Assembly: GCA_017792365.1 (NCBI GenBank)
Contig: CP051229.1
Coordinates: forward strand, 1,488,001 to 1,552,000
DNA: 64,000 nt
Reading direction: 5' to 3'
Origin: Hyphomonas sp.
Lineage (GTDB): Bacteria > Pseudomonadota > Alphaproteobacteria > Caulobacterales > Hyphomonadaceae
The first letter of the stretch is position 1; every line of letters starts with the position of its first letter. A program made the translations under genes and the position numbers. Below the pieces are notes generated by a model. That model ran no database searches. It saw nothing but the letters and a program-made list of their open reading frames with translations, and was not told the origin of the DNA. Positions 55,548 to 63,750 of the stretch are shown piece by piece.

Positions 55548-56347
55548 GGGTTCACGTTTTCAATGTGGAACACGGTGCCTGCGCTTGGATCCAAGCGGAA
55601 GGCAGAAACGTTCTCGTGGATTGTGGTCACAATTCCACTCGCCAATGGTATCCGGGAACTTATCTCAAGCGCGCCGGATTATCTTCGATCGATGCTTTAT
55701 TTATAACAAACTACGATGAGGATCACGTAAGCGGCATAATAAACCTTTTTGATCACGTCCACGTCCCAAGAGTATTCCGAAATATGTCCGTGTCGCCAAG
55801 AGAAATTCGGACGCTGAAGTCAGAAGACGGCATGGGGCGAGGTATTGAGTTTCTAGTCGATACTCTAGACTCTTGGTCAGGGGAGTGCGGCTTCGGCGAC
55901 ATAGGCTTCCATACGGTGGGCATTGAAACTTTTTTCAACTCGCCGCGTGAGTTTAATGATGAAAACAACTTGAGTTTGGCTACCTACTTTGATCTCTCTG
56001 GGGTAGGATTTCTGTTTACTGGGGATTTGGAGATAAGGGGCTGGGAGAAGCTACTTGAGCGTCCTAGCTTTCGCGAGATGTTGGCCAAGGTCGACGTCTT
56101 CTTCGCCTCACATCACGGCAGAGAGAGCGGCTGCTGCGCGGACGTTTTCCAGTATTGCAGGCCGACATTCACAGTGATTTCCGACAAAGCCAAAGGCTAT
56201 CAAACTCAAGAAACGACCGATTGGTATCGAGCACGCACATTGGGGGGCTTCTTCAATGGAGTCGAAAGGAGAGTCCTAACAACGCGCCGAGACAGGAGCT
56301 TTTATTTCGACATCTACAACGGCGAGTACAATGTAGTTGGGTTCTAG
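55544..56347 (+). CDS. ComEC/Rec2-like MBL-fold hydrolase with altered metal motif
   Basis: 267-residue metallo-beta-lactamase-fold protein of the ComEC catalytic type: MRVHVFNVEHGACAWIQAEG starts it; SIDALFITNYDEDHVSG is the metal motif region, in which the usual SHxDxDH reads TNYDEDH (first His replaced by Asn). GVGFLFTGDLEIRG supplies the aspartate, and VFFASHHGRESGC the later histidines. It has no membrane segment, so ComEC-like nuclease or phosphodiesterase chemistry in the cytosol is plausible. The start overlaps the membrane gene by ATGA. Low-GC, codon use unlike neighbours. Confidence 0.8.
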   Translation: MRVHVFNVEHGACAWIQAEGRNVLVDCGHNSTRQWYPGTYLKRAGLSSIDALFITNYDEDHVSGIINLFDHVHVPRVFRNMSVSPREIRTLKSEDGMGRGIEFLVDTLDSWSGECGFGDIGFHTVGIETFFNSPREFNDENNLSLATYFDLSGVGFLFTGDLEIRGWEKLLERPSFREMLAKVDVFFASHHGRESGCCADVFQYCRPTFTVISDKAKGYQTQETTDWYRARTLGGFFNGVERRVLTTRRDRSFYFDIYNGEYNVVGF

Positions 56348-56437
56348 AATAACCGAGAAGCTATACCCACCTCTCACCACATCGCACAAATTCCTAGACG
56401 TGACGCCCTCGAAGCGCCCGGCCAGAGAATCAAAAAT

Positions 56438-56526
56438 GACCGAGCCGGGCGTCAGTTTGGTTTCCGGCGGCTCACGCGCGGGCGGCTCAACATCCCATGC
56501 GGGGCTCAACGGCATCTCCGGCCATA
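56438..56526. repeat. Imperfect direct repeat, copy 1
   Basis: Begins GACCGAGCCGGG and ends ATCTCCGGCCATA; matched by 56749-56837 with equal distance (82 bp) between the two end blocks. The shared inner block is GTTTCCGGCGGCT. Confidence 0.65.
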
Positions 56527-56539
56527 GCCCTCCCCCTTT

Positions 56540-56653
56540 CCCCGCTCATCCCGGCGCAAGCCGGGATCCAGTCCAGAGGATAGAGCCGGGCGCAGCCCGC
56601 CAAAACGTAGCGTGTTCTCCCATGGATTCCGGCGTTCGCCGGAATGAGCGGGG
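56540..56653. repeat. Composite extragenic palindrome
   Basis: The outer arms CCCCGCTCATCCCGGC (56540-56555) and GCCGGAATGAGCGGGG (56638-56653) pair with one mismatch. Each side contains its own hairpin: ATCCCGGC-GCAA-GCCGGGAT on the left and ATTCCGGCG-TTCGCCGGAAT on the right. This is the layout of paired REP elements. Confidence 0.8.
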
Positions 56654-56748
56654 CGGGGTTCGTGCGGGATAACCCAAAAACTATCCCACACCTCCCCGCC
56701 CGCCGCATACTACCCAGACCTCACACCCACGAAGGGCGGGACCGGACC

Positions 56749-56837
56749 GACCGAGCCGGGTGAGGCGGGTTTCCGGCGGCTGTGCGGGGCGGGGTAACGT
56801 CCCCCCAATGCACGGCTGAACGGCGTCTCCGGCCATA
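56749..56837. repeat. Imperfect direct repeat, copy 2
   Basis: Second copy of the element at 56438-56526, with the same boundary sequences and spacing but several internal differences. Confidence 0.65.
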
Positions 56838-57055
56838 ACCTGCCCTGGCTGCCCGAGAGGGACAGCCTACGCCGCAGGCTGGGAAAGTGGTCCCATAGGA
56901 GTGAGAGCAAGGCGAAAAAAGACCCGGCGGGGCGCGGTTTCGCGTCCACAGCAAACGCCGAGTAAACGGCACGACGGACAAGCAGCGCCCCGCGCCCTTC
57001 CTTGTTTACGGATTGATTCACGTCCTCGGGCTTCGCCCGTGGACGATCAAACCGT

Positions 57056-57118
57056 GGTTCATGAACGGCCGGCTCGATCGCGTGAGGACCAAGTCCGAAC
57101 GCGTGAATCGAACCGCCA
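57056..57118. repeat. 63-bp direct repeat, copy 1
   Basis: Starts GGTTCATGAACGGCCGGC and ends GAACCGCCA; differs from copy 2 at five of 63 positions. Confidence 0.85.
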
Positions 57119-57192
57119 GATAGAAATGTACCTCCACGTCTTCGGGTGATGGAGTTACGTGCGCATGCCCGGCCGCGACAGGCCCGGAACCC

Positions 57193-57255
57193 GGTTCATG
57201 AACGGCCGGCTCGATCGCATGAGGACAAGGTCCGAATGCGTGAACCGAACCGCCA
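57193..57255. repeat. 63-bp direct repeat, copy 2
   Basis: Second copy 137 bp after the first. Both contain TTCATGAA, a perfect 8-bp palindrome. Confidence 0.85.
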
Positions 57256-57339
57256 ACCTGAAAGAGCCCCCGCCCTTAACCCCGCGCGCCCGAGCGTGTA
57301 GGACGGCCCTTGCGAACAACAACTGTCCAAGAGCCTTCC

Positions 57340-58017
57340 ATGAAATACGACGAAGTCGTCCGCTCCCGCCGCTCGACACGCGGCTACAAGAAGGATCCCG
57401 TCCCAAGGAAGCTGATCGAGGAAATCCTCGAACTGGCGATGCGCGCGCCCTCGTCGATGAACACCCAGCCGTGGAATTTCTACATCATCACCGGCGAGCC
57501 GCTCGACCGCATCCGCAAGGGCAATACCGAGCGCATGGTCGCCGGCGTCCCGCAATCGCGCGAATTCCGCACCGGCCAGCCCTTTGCGGGAATCCACCGC
57601 GAACGCCAGGTCGAGGTCGCCAAGCAGCTCTTCGGCGCCATGGGCATCGAACGCGACAACAAGGAAAAGCGCCAGGACTGGGTGCTGCGCGGCTTCCGCC
57701 AGTTCGACGCCCCGGTCTGCGTCATCGTCACCTACGACAAGGAGCTGGCCGACAGCGACGACACCGCCTTCGATTGCGGCGCCGTCACCACAGCCCTCGT
57801 CAACGCCGCCTGGTCGCGCGGCCTTGGCTGCGTCATCAACTCCCAAGGCATCATGCAATCGCCCGTCGTCCGCGAGCACGCAGGCATCGCCGACGATCAG
57901 GTCATTATGAAAGCCATCGCGCTCGGCTGGCCCGACGACGACTTCCCGGCCAACGCCGTCGTCTCCAACCGCAAATCCGTCGAGGAAGCCGCAACCTTCG
58001 TCGGCTTCGACGACTAG
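57340..58017 (+). CDS. Nitroreductase family protein
   Basis: 225-residue FMN enzyme. The FMN phosphate-binding start is RSRRSTRGYKKDPVP with EEILELAMRAPSSMNTQPWNFYIITG after it, the family hallmark (Ser/Asn-rich loop). The C-terminal part has RGLGCVINSQGIM and IALGWPDDDFPANAV. Members reduce nitroaromatics, quinones or flavins with NAD(P)H. The ATG at 57340 starts the family sequence. The next gene starts 35 bp downstream. Confidence 0.93.
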   Translation: MKYDEVVRSRRSTRGYKKDPVPRKLIEEILELAMRAPSSMNTQPWNFYIITGEPLDRIRKGNTERMVAGVPQSREFRTGQPFAGIHRERQVEVAKQLFGAMGIERDNKEKRQDWVLRGFRQFDAPVCVIVTYDKELADSDDTAFDCGAVTTALVNAAWSRGLGCVINSQGIMQSPVVREHAGIADDQVIMKAIALGWPDDDFPANAVVSNRKSVEEAATFVGFDD

Positions 58018-58051
58018 ACGGGGCGACAGGCAAAGCCCGGGAGGCGCCAAC

Positions 58052-58942
58052 ATAGTCCGAACAACCGCCTGCTTCCCGGCCGCCGCCGCCCTCCTCGCCG
58101 CCGCCTGCGCCACGCCCGGCCCGCAGCCCCAACCCGAATCCGCCGTCACGATCCCACTCGGCGATTATCTGGGCGTCCTCAACACGATCGACGTCACCGT
58201 CGCCGGCGAGGCGTCAAGGATGATCCTCGACACCGGCGGCGGCGTCACCGCCATCACCCCCGACCTCGCCCAGCGCATCGGCTGTCAGCCCTGGGGCCAG
58301 CTCACCGGCTTCCAGGCCACCGGCGCCCAGCTCAGCGGCCAACGCTGCAGCAATGTCGACCTGTCGCTCGGCGCGGCGTCGCCGGGCGCAACGCCCCTCA
58401 CAACTCAGGACGTCGGCGTCTTCGATCTCTCCGCCCTGCTGCCGCCGCAGGGCCCGCGCATCGACGGTCTCTTCAGCCTCGACGCCCTCGCGCACACGCC
58501 CTTCACGCTCGACCTCGCCGCCGCCCGCCTGACGCTGGAAACACCCGACAGCCTCGGCGCCCGCACAACCGGCGCAACCGAGATCCCCATCCGCCTCACC
58601 CGCCAGGCCGGCGGCGCCAGCCTCACCGTCATGGCCGCCATCCCCACGCCTTCCGGCGACCTCTGGATGCAACTCGACGCCGGCAGCGACGCCGCCCTCC
58701 AGCTCGCCCCATCGTCCGCCCGCGCGCTCGGCCTCGACCCCGACCAGCCCCCGGCGACGATACAGCTCATCCTCGCAGCCCGCGCCGGAGAGGTCATTTC
58801 GGAAAGCACCGCCGTGACCATCCGCGACCTCATCATCGACGGCAATATCGGCATCCCCGTCCTGCGCCGGTGGGTGATGACCTTCGACCTCGCCAGCGAA
58901 CGCCTGTGGATAGTCCAGTCCGCTGCGCCGCAGGCCGAATAG
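58052..58942 (+). CDS. Aspartyl protease family lipoprotein (non-canonical ATA start)
   Basis: 296 residues if read from ATA at 58052, the position that follows GGGAGG by 7 bp; the first canonical ATG in frame is at 58220, within the catalytic motif. From 58052 the protein has a signal-like hydrophobic stretch (CFPAAAALLAAACATPG) with a likely lipobox cysteine, then AVTIPLGDYLGVLNTIDVTV. The active-site aspartates are in MILDTGGGVTAI and, in the second half, MQLDAGSDAALQLA (DAG in place of DTG). Two motif copies are like pepsin-type retropepsin-related proteins. ATA may be a changed ATG. Confidence 0.75.
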   Translation: MVRTTACFPAAAALLAAACATPGPQPQPESAVTIPLGDYLGVLNTIDVTVAGEASRMILDTGGGVTAITPDLAQRIGCQPWGQLTGFQATGAQLSGQRCSNVDLSLGAASPGATPLTTQDVGVFDLSALLPPQGPRIDGLFSLDALAHTPFTLDLAAARLTLETPDSLGARTTGATEIPIRLTRQAGGASLTVMAAIPTPSGDLWMQLDAGSDAALQLAPSSARALGLDPDQPPATIQLILAARAGEVISESTAVTIRDLIIDGNIGIPVLRRWVMTFDLASERLWIVQSAAPQAE

Positions 58943-58996
58943 GCCGCACCGGAATTCGCAGCCGCACTGCCTCCCTCGCCACCGCCCAAACGAAAA

Positions 58997-59033
58997 CGGC
59001 CCGGTCGTGAGACCGGGCCGCTTCCGTGTTTTT
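58997..59033. terminator. Bidirectional intrinsic terminator
   Basis: CGGCCCGGTC at 58997-59006 pairs with GACCGGGCCG at 59011-59020 around GTGA. Plus strand: CTTCCGTGTTTTT follows. Minus strand: TTTTCGTTT follows. It lies between the convergent aspartyl protease and copper-protein genes and can end both. Confidence 0.85.
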
Positions 59034-59050
59034 GGCTTGAGAGCCGGGGA

Positions 59051-61072
59051 TTATTCCCCCGCGCTCGGCTCTTCCGAACCGCGGCGGCTCTGGCTCTGCA
59101 GCATCTTCATGATCGGAACGAATTCCTGCGCGTCGATGCCGCCGTCCTTGTTCACATCGCCAAGGGCGAATTGCGGAGCAAGGCGTGCGAACGGACCGCG
59201 CAATTCCTCGACCTGAACCTTCTCGTCGAGGTTGTCGTCCATCATGCCGATCAGGCGCCCTTCAAGCATCTGCTCGGTGTAGTTCACCGGGTTGTCGACG
59301 GTCTCATCCTTCCAGCGGTAACGCAGCGAGGTGTAGAACATTTCCTCGAACGATTGGTCGCCCCAGGTCACTTCCTCGCTCGGGTCCGGGTTGGCCGGGT
59401 TCCGCGCGGAGTTGTCGTAGATGTAGGTCGCGATCAGCTTCGAACCCGCCGGGATGTCGATCGGCTCTTCGAACTCGTACATGCGCTGCCAGTTGAAGTC
59501 ATAGAAGGGCACGTTGAGGATCACCTCAGGCTCTTCGCCGGGCTTCTGCAGTTCCAGCTTGGAATACGTGCCGCGATAGTGCGCGTGCACGACAGCGGTG
59601 TGCAGGATCGCATCCGCCGGGAACTGGAAGTAGGCCACTTCCTTGTGGTTGCCGTCATGCGGCGGCAGCGTGATGAACTGGTCAACCAGCGCGGTTTCGC
59701 GCATGCGCAGTTCCGGCAGCTCGTCCTCGTCATAGAAGTAGAGGCCGATCTTCTCAGCCGACACCACTTCCTTGCCGAACGGCGTGTAGTGCATCTGGTA
59801 GCCCCAGTTGCCGCCGGGCGGGACGTAGACGCCGATATTCTCCGGCTGAACAACCGATTCCATGCCGACCGTGTAGCCGCCGACCGTGCCGCCGAGAGCT
59901 TCCATGCTGTCGCCGAACGTCGTGCCTTCCGGCAGCAGACCAGACAGGATGTGGTGGACGGCCTGGCGCTGCGAGACTTTCGCAGTCGAGGCTTTCACCC
60001 ACTTGCCCTCGGTCAGGGGGTTGGGAACCATCGGATATTGGTAATCGACGACGCCGGAAGCCGGCACCGTGTATTCCGGGATCTCGACGATCAGGTCCGG
60101 CTCGCCCAGCGGCCATTCCGGCGCCACGCGACGCTCGGCCGCCAGCGGGTCGGCGCCTTCGCCGCGCGGTGCGCCAGCTTCGATCCAGTTGATCAGGGTC
60201 TTGGCCTGCTCTTCCGTCAAGCTCGCATCATCCTTGAATGTGCCAACATGCGGGTCCGCATCCCACGGCGGCATGCGGTCGGTGCGGATCGATTCGCGGA
60301 TCATCGGGGCGAAGCCCTTCACCACTTCATAGCGGTCCATCGCGAACGGCGCGATCGAGCCTTCCTGGTGGCAGGTGACGCACTTGGCTTCGAGGATCGG
60401 AGCGACCTCTTCAGCGTACGAAATATTGGCGTGGGCGACTTTGGCCGCGGCGGTGCGGTCCGGGAACGCAATCGACGTCCCTTTCGCGGCGACCGTCTCA
60501 ACCGAAACCGGCTGGCCGGCGATCACCGCGTCGATGGCGTCAGCGGCGTACGAAGCGCCCTTCGGCTTCTTGCCTTCCGCCAGCGTGCGGTTGAGCGCGC
60601 CGTGGTACACGACTTCCCAGTTTTTCGGATTGACAACAAAGACTTGCGAGGTCGACGTCACGCCAAGATGGCCGCTGACCAGCTGCATGTCGTCCATCAG
60701 GACCGGCATGCTCAGGCCAAGCTTCTCGGCTTCGGCGGCGACCGCGTCGCGGTTGTCCTTGCCGGTGGCGTTGATCATCATGAATTCAACGCCCTTGTCG
60801 GCATAGGCCGCTTTCAGGGCTTCGATTTCCGGTGCGAATTTCTGCATGTCCGACGCGCCGAGCGCGTGGGTAGCAAACACGATCGCTGAGGCGTCTTTCA
60901 GACGGTACAGTTCATGGGCGCGGCCTTCCGCGTCCACGAGGCGGAAGTTGTCGGCGCGCTCGGCCACAACGACCGAGTTGTCGTTGGCCTTGGCCACCGC
61001 CGTGTGAATGCCGATACCGGAGACCGCCAACACAAGCCCAATCCCCGTCGCAGTCGCGAAACGTCTCATCAT
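59051..61072 (-). CDS. Redoxin/cytochrome c/copper monooxygenase-like protein with EF-hand
   Basis: 673-residue periplasmic protein with signal peptide (VLAVSGIGIHTAVA). Residues about 35-190 resemble a thioredoxin-like redoxin, but the CxxC cysteines are absent (ATHALGASDMQKFAP). A cytochrome c haem site CVTCH is at 231-235 with an axial Met in DRMPPW (267). Then comes a peptidylglycine monooxygenase-like part: His373-His374 (AVHHILSG), His428 (GYQMHYTPFG), His496/His498 (VVHAHYRG) and Met531 (NWQRMYEF) sit where the two copper sites of PHM have ligands. An EF-hand (DVNKDGGIDAQEF) ends it. Probably electrons pass from haem to copper; the substrate is unknown. Confidence 0.85.
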   Translation of the reverse strand: MMRRFATATGIGLVLAVSGIGIHTAVAKANDNSVVVAERADNFRLVDAEGRAHELYRLKDASAIVFATHALGASDMQKFAPEIEALKAAYADKGVEFMMINATGKDNRDAVAAEAEKLGLSMPVLMDDMQLVSGHLGVTSTSQVFVVNPKNWEVVYHGALNRTLAEGKKPKGASYAADAIDAVIAGQPVSVETVAAKGTSIAFPDRTAAAKVAHANISYAEEVAPILEAKCVTCHQEGSIAPFAMDRYEVVKGFAPMIRESIRTDRMPPWDADPHVGTFKDDASLTEEQAKTLINWIEAGAPRGEGADPLAAERRVAPEWPLGEPDLIVEIPEYTVPASGVVDYQYPMVPNPLTEGKWVKASTAKVSQRQAVHHILSGLLPEGTTFGDSMEALGGTVGGYTVGMESVVQPENIGVYVPPGGNWGYQMHYTPFGKEVVSAEKIGLYFYDEDELPELRMRETALVDQFITLPPHDGNHKEVAYFQFPADAILHTAVVHAHYRGTYSKLELQKPGEEPEVILNVPFYDFNWQRMYEFEEPIDIPAGSKLIATYIYDNSARNPANPDPSEEVTWGDQSFEEMFYTSLRYRWKDETVDNPVNYTEQMLEGRLIGMMDDNLDEKVQVEELRGPFARLAPQFALGDVNKDGGIDAQEFVPIMKMLQSQSRRGSEEPSAGE

Positions 61073-61186
61073 CTAAGAATCCCTGGTTCAGATAAGCGTG
61101 ACGCTGTCTAGCACGGGGCGACAATCTTGACGATACACGATTTTGTGCCCTTGCCGCGAAGGCAAGGACGCGACGTCCGCCGGCGC

Positions 61187-61558
61187 TTACTCCCCGGAAC
61201 GGTGCTCGCGCTGGCCGGAATTATGGTGAATCTGCAGGTTGAAGAAGATGCCCTTGGCGATGGGCAGCAGCCACAGCGTCGCCCCGATGGCCAGCGCCAT
61301 CGTCACCGCCAGTCCGACGACCTTCAGCGTCATCGACACATCCGCGATCGGCAGCAGGAACATGAACGGCGCAAACACGATCAGGATGAAGAACCCCACG
61401 AAGAAGGCCGGCCCGTCCGCCGTGTCCGCAATCGTGAAGTCCTGCCCGCAATGATCGCAGCTGTCCTTGAACGTCAGATAGCGCCCAAACAGCCGCCCCT
61501 CGCCACACGTTCCGCAGCGTCCACGCAGTCCGGAGGAGACCGGTTCACCCTGCGCCAT
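61187..61558 (-). CDS. DUF983 family zinc-ribbon membrane protein
   Basis: 123 residues. The N-terminal zinc ribbon has CGTCGEGRLFGRYLTF and CDHCGQDF, four cysteines in two CxxC pairs. Two hydrophobic helices follow (GPAFFVGFFILIVFAPFMFL and LKVVGLAVTMALAIGATLWL). DUF983 proteins are found near cytochrome oxidase assembly genes in many Alphaproteobacteria, but here the neighbour is the haem/copper protein gene. The start at ATG 61558 follows AGGAGG by 6 bp on the minus strand; the ATG at 61573 would be less well placed. Confidence 0.88.
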   Translation of the reverse strand: MAQGEPVSSGLRGRCGTCGEGRLFGRYLTFKDSCDHCGQDFTIADTADGPAFFVGFFILIVFAPFMFLLPIADVSMTLKVVGLAVTMALAIGATLWLLPIAKGIFFNLQIHHNSGQREHRSGE

Positions 61559-61742
61559 GTAAGCCTCCTGCATTCAGCTCGCGCGCAGGCTCCCACCCGC
61601 CCTAGCGCCCCGCAAGCTGACGAAGCCGCGCAGGCCAGCATGTCGCATCCGCGCGATCCCCGATGCCCGCCCCAGCTTGACCCAGCGTCGACTTGCCCGG
61701 GAGATCGACCGCGTTATCGTCCCGCAACGGGAGGACGAAATC

Positions 61743-62383
61743 ATGAAACTCACATACCTGCTCGCTCCGGCGCTGATTGCGCTCGCCGCCTGCGCCGAAC
61801 CCGAAGCCGCGCCCGCGCCTGAACCGCAGCCTGACCCGCAGGAGACCGCAACCGCCCCTGCAGAAGCGGCAGCGCCCCACGCGCCGACCATCACCCAGCT
61901 CGGCGGCGACCTCCCGACCCCATTCCCCGGCCACGACATGGCGACCCTGATCGGCCCGGACGACACCGCCGCCAGCGTCGCGTTCATAGAATTCGTCGTG
62001 CCGGCCAAATCGCCCGCCGCCCCGCCGCACACCCACGCCGATGAAGACGAATACTTCTCGTGCTCGAGGGCGAACTCACCTTCCTCAACGGCGACGAGAC
62101 CATCACGGCAGGTCCCGGCACCCTCGCCGCCATGACGCGCGGCAACCGCCACGCCTTCTGGAACAATTCCGACGCCCCCGCCCGCGGCCTGCTGGCCGTC
62201 GCACCAGGCGACTTCGCATCCTTCTTCGACCAGGTCGTGATGGAGATCCGCGCCCAGAACGCCGCCGACCCGGCAGCCATTGGCGGCATCGTCGCGGCCG
62301 AAGCGGCCAAGCACAACGTCATCGTCGACATGTCCCAGCTCCCGCCCGAGCTGGCCGCGCTGATGGGCCCGCCGCCGCAATAG
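61743..62383 (+). CDS. Cupin-domain lipoprotein (one frameshift)
   Basis: About 213 residues after repair. Lipoprotein signal MKLTYLLAPALIALAAC (LAAC lipobox), a Pro/Ala/Glu-rich linker, then a cupin: PPHTHADEDEYFFVLEGEL holds the H-x-H-x4-E metal motif, and NRHAFWNN has the last histidine. A missing T near 62058 (TTCTCG should read TTCTTCG) breaks the frame in the middle of motif 1; repair gives FFVLEGELTFLNGDE. The C-terminal part is helical. Role unknown, perhaps binding a small carboxylic ligand at the membrane. Confidence 0.85.
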
Positions 62384-62428
62384 CCGCGCGCCCGCGCCGT
62401 GCTAGTCTCCGCCCCGGAGGAGACGCAC

Positions 62429-62824
62429 ATGACGATCTTCGGCGCCCCGACACCGATCCTGCGCAGCTTCGATGAAGCAAAGGCGCGGGAATTCTATGTC
62501 GACTTCCTCGGCTTCGAGGTGACGTTCGAACATCGCTTCGAGCCGGACCTGCCCCTCTACATGGGCCTCCGGCTCGGCGGGACCGAACTCCACCTCTCCG
62601 AGCATCACGGCGACTGCTCCCCCGGCGCGCGCATCCGCATCGAAACCACCGGGCTGGAGGCTTTCGCCGCCACCCTGCGCGCACGAACCTACGCCAACGC
62701 CCGCCCCGGCTGCCCAGAGCGCCAGCCATGGGGCGAACTCGACCTCACGATCGCCGACCCGTTCGGCAACCGCCTTACCTTCTACGAGCCCATTGAACCC
62801 GCCCCGCCCGAGACAGCCGCATGA
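62429..62824 (+). CDS. Glyoxalase superfamily protein
   Basis: 131 residues in the glyoxalase/Ble-like group: SFDEAKAREFYVDFLGFEVTFEH at the start, LPLYMGLRLGGTELHLSEHHGD in the middle and DLTIADPFGNRLTFYEP at the end, where the glutamate is a metal-ligand type residue. The ATG at 62429 follows GGAGGAG at 62416-62422. Its stop overlaps the crotonase start (ATGA at 62821-62824), so the two are translationally coupled. It may act on small toxic compounds; substrate unknown. Confidence 0.88.
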   Translation: MTIFGAPTPILRSFDEAKAREFYVDFLGFEVTFEHRFEPDLPLYMGLRLGGTELHLSEHHGDCSPGARIRIETTGLEAFAATLRARTYANARPGCPERQPWGELDLTIADPFGNRLTFYEPIEPAPPETAA

Positions 62825-63606
62825 CCGAATCCAGCATCACCCTCGTGAAGGCCGACCACATCGCGACGCTCACCATCGACAGACCGCCGGTCAACGCGAT
62901 GAGCGTCGACCTCGCCCGCGAACTGGCGGACGCGCTCGAAAGCATCGACGCCGACAGCGAAACCCGCGCCATCGTCCTCCGCGCCAAGGGCAAGGCCTTC
63001 TGCGCCGGCGCCGATCTCTCCAAACGAGCGGATGAAATCGGCATTCAAGCCAAGGAAGACGAACCCAAAGGCAATCCGCTCTACGACGAAGCCGTCCGCC
63101 TCTACACGACGAAGAAACCGATCGTCGCCGCCATCCACGGCCCGGCCGTCGGCGCCGGCCTCGGCCTCGCGCTCGTCGCCGACTTCCGCATCGCCTCGCC
63201 CTCGGCGCGCTTCGTCGCCAACTTCACCGCGCTCGGCTTCCATCCCGGCTTCGGCCTCACCCACACCCTGCCGCGTCTCATCGGCCAGCAGCGCGCCGCG
63301 CTGATGTTCCTCACCTCGCGCCGCATCAAGGGCGACGAATCCGTCGAATGGGGCCTCGCCGACGAAGTCGTCTACGACGACCTCGTCCAGGACCGCGCCC
63401 ACGAACTCGCCGCCGAGATCGCCGAAAACGCCCCGCTCGCGCTGATGTCCACCCGCGCCACCCTCCGCACCGACCTCGCCAACGCGGTGCGCGCAGCGAC
63501 CAACCACGAATTCACCGAACAACAACAACTCATGAAAACCAACGACTTCGCCGAAGGCGTAAAAGCCGTCGCCGAACGAAGACCGGGCAGGTTCACGGGC
63601 AGCTGA
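62821..63606 (+). CDS. Enoyl-CoA hydratase/isomerase (crotonase) family protein
   Basis: 261 residues with the crotonase oxyanion hole CAGADLSKRADE and GPAVGAGLGLALVADFRIASPSA. The glutamate usually found in PE[IV].LG at the next strand reads FVANFTALGFHPG, so one catalytic glutamate of enoyl-CoA hydratases is absent; it may be an isomerase or another crotonase-superfamily enzyme. TSRRIKGDESVEWGLADEVV is a normal C-terminal helix region. Coupled with the glyoxalase gene. Confidence 0.85.
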   Translation: MTESSITLVKADHIATLTIDRPPVNAMSVDLARELADALESIDADSETRAIVLRAKGKAFCAGADLSKRADEIGIQAKEDEPKGNPLYDEAVRLYTTKKPIVAAIHGPAVGAGLGLALVADFRIASPSARFVANFTALGFHPGFGLTHTLPRLIGQQRAALMFLTSRRIKGDESVEWGLADEVVYDDLVQDRAHELAAEIAENAPLALMSTRATLRTDLANAVRAATNHEFTEQQQLMKTNDFAEGVKAVAERRPGRFTGS

Positions 63607-63750
63607 CCGCCGCCTGCAGATCGCCGCAAGCGGACATTCAATGCCTCTGGGTCAACCTTTCTCATTCGGCGGGCGCGGTCCGTTCCAGGTTTGTCAGCAC
63701 GCAATGATGTGATTAACTGACCCCACGGACGAAAATCGGGGAGAACGGAC

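Larger units (their letters stand above)
56348..57339. other. 1-kb repeat-rich region without genes
   Basis: No convincing coding frame was found on either strand. The region carries an extragenic palindrome (56540-56653), two copies of an 88-bp imperfect direct repeat (56438 and 56749) and two copies of a 63-bp repeat (57056 and 57193). The promoter of the nitroreductase gene should lie at its right end. Confidence 0.6.

Noticed and set aside
56487-57021. Short proteins in the repeat region
   Set aside because: The frames are encoded by palindromic repeats and have Arg/Pro-rich repetitive composition, without ribosome-binding sites.
59171-60889. 572-codon open frame opposite the copper protein
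   Set aside because: Arg/Val/His-rich antisense shadow; the minus-strand gene has haem and copper ligands in frame.
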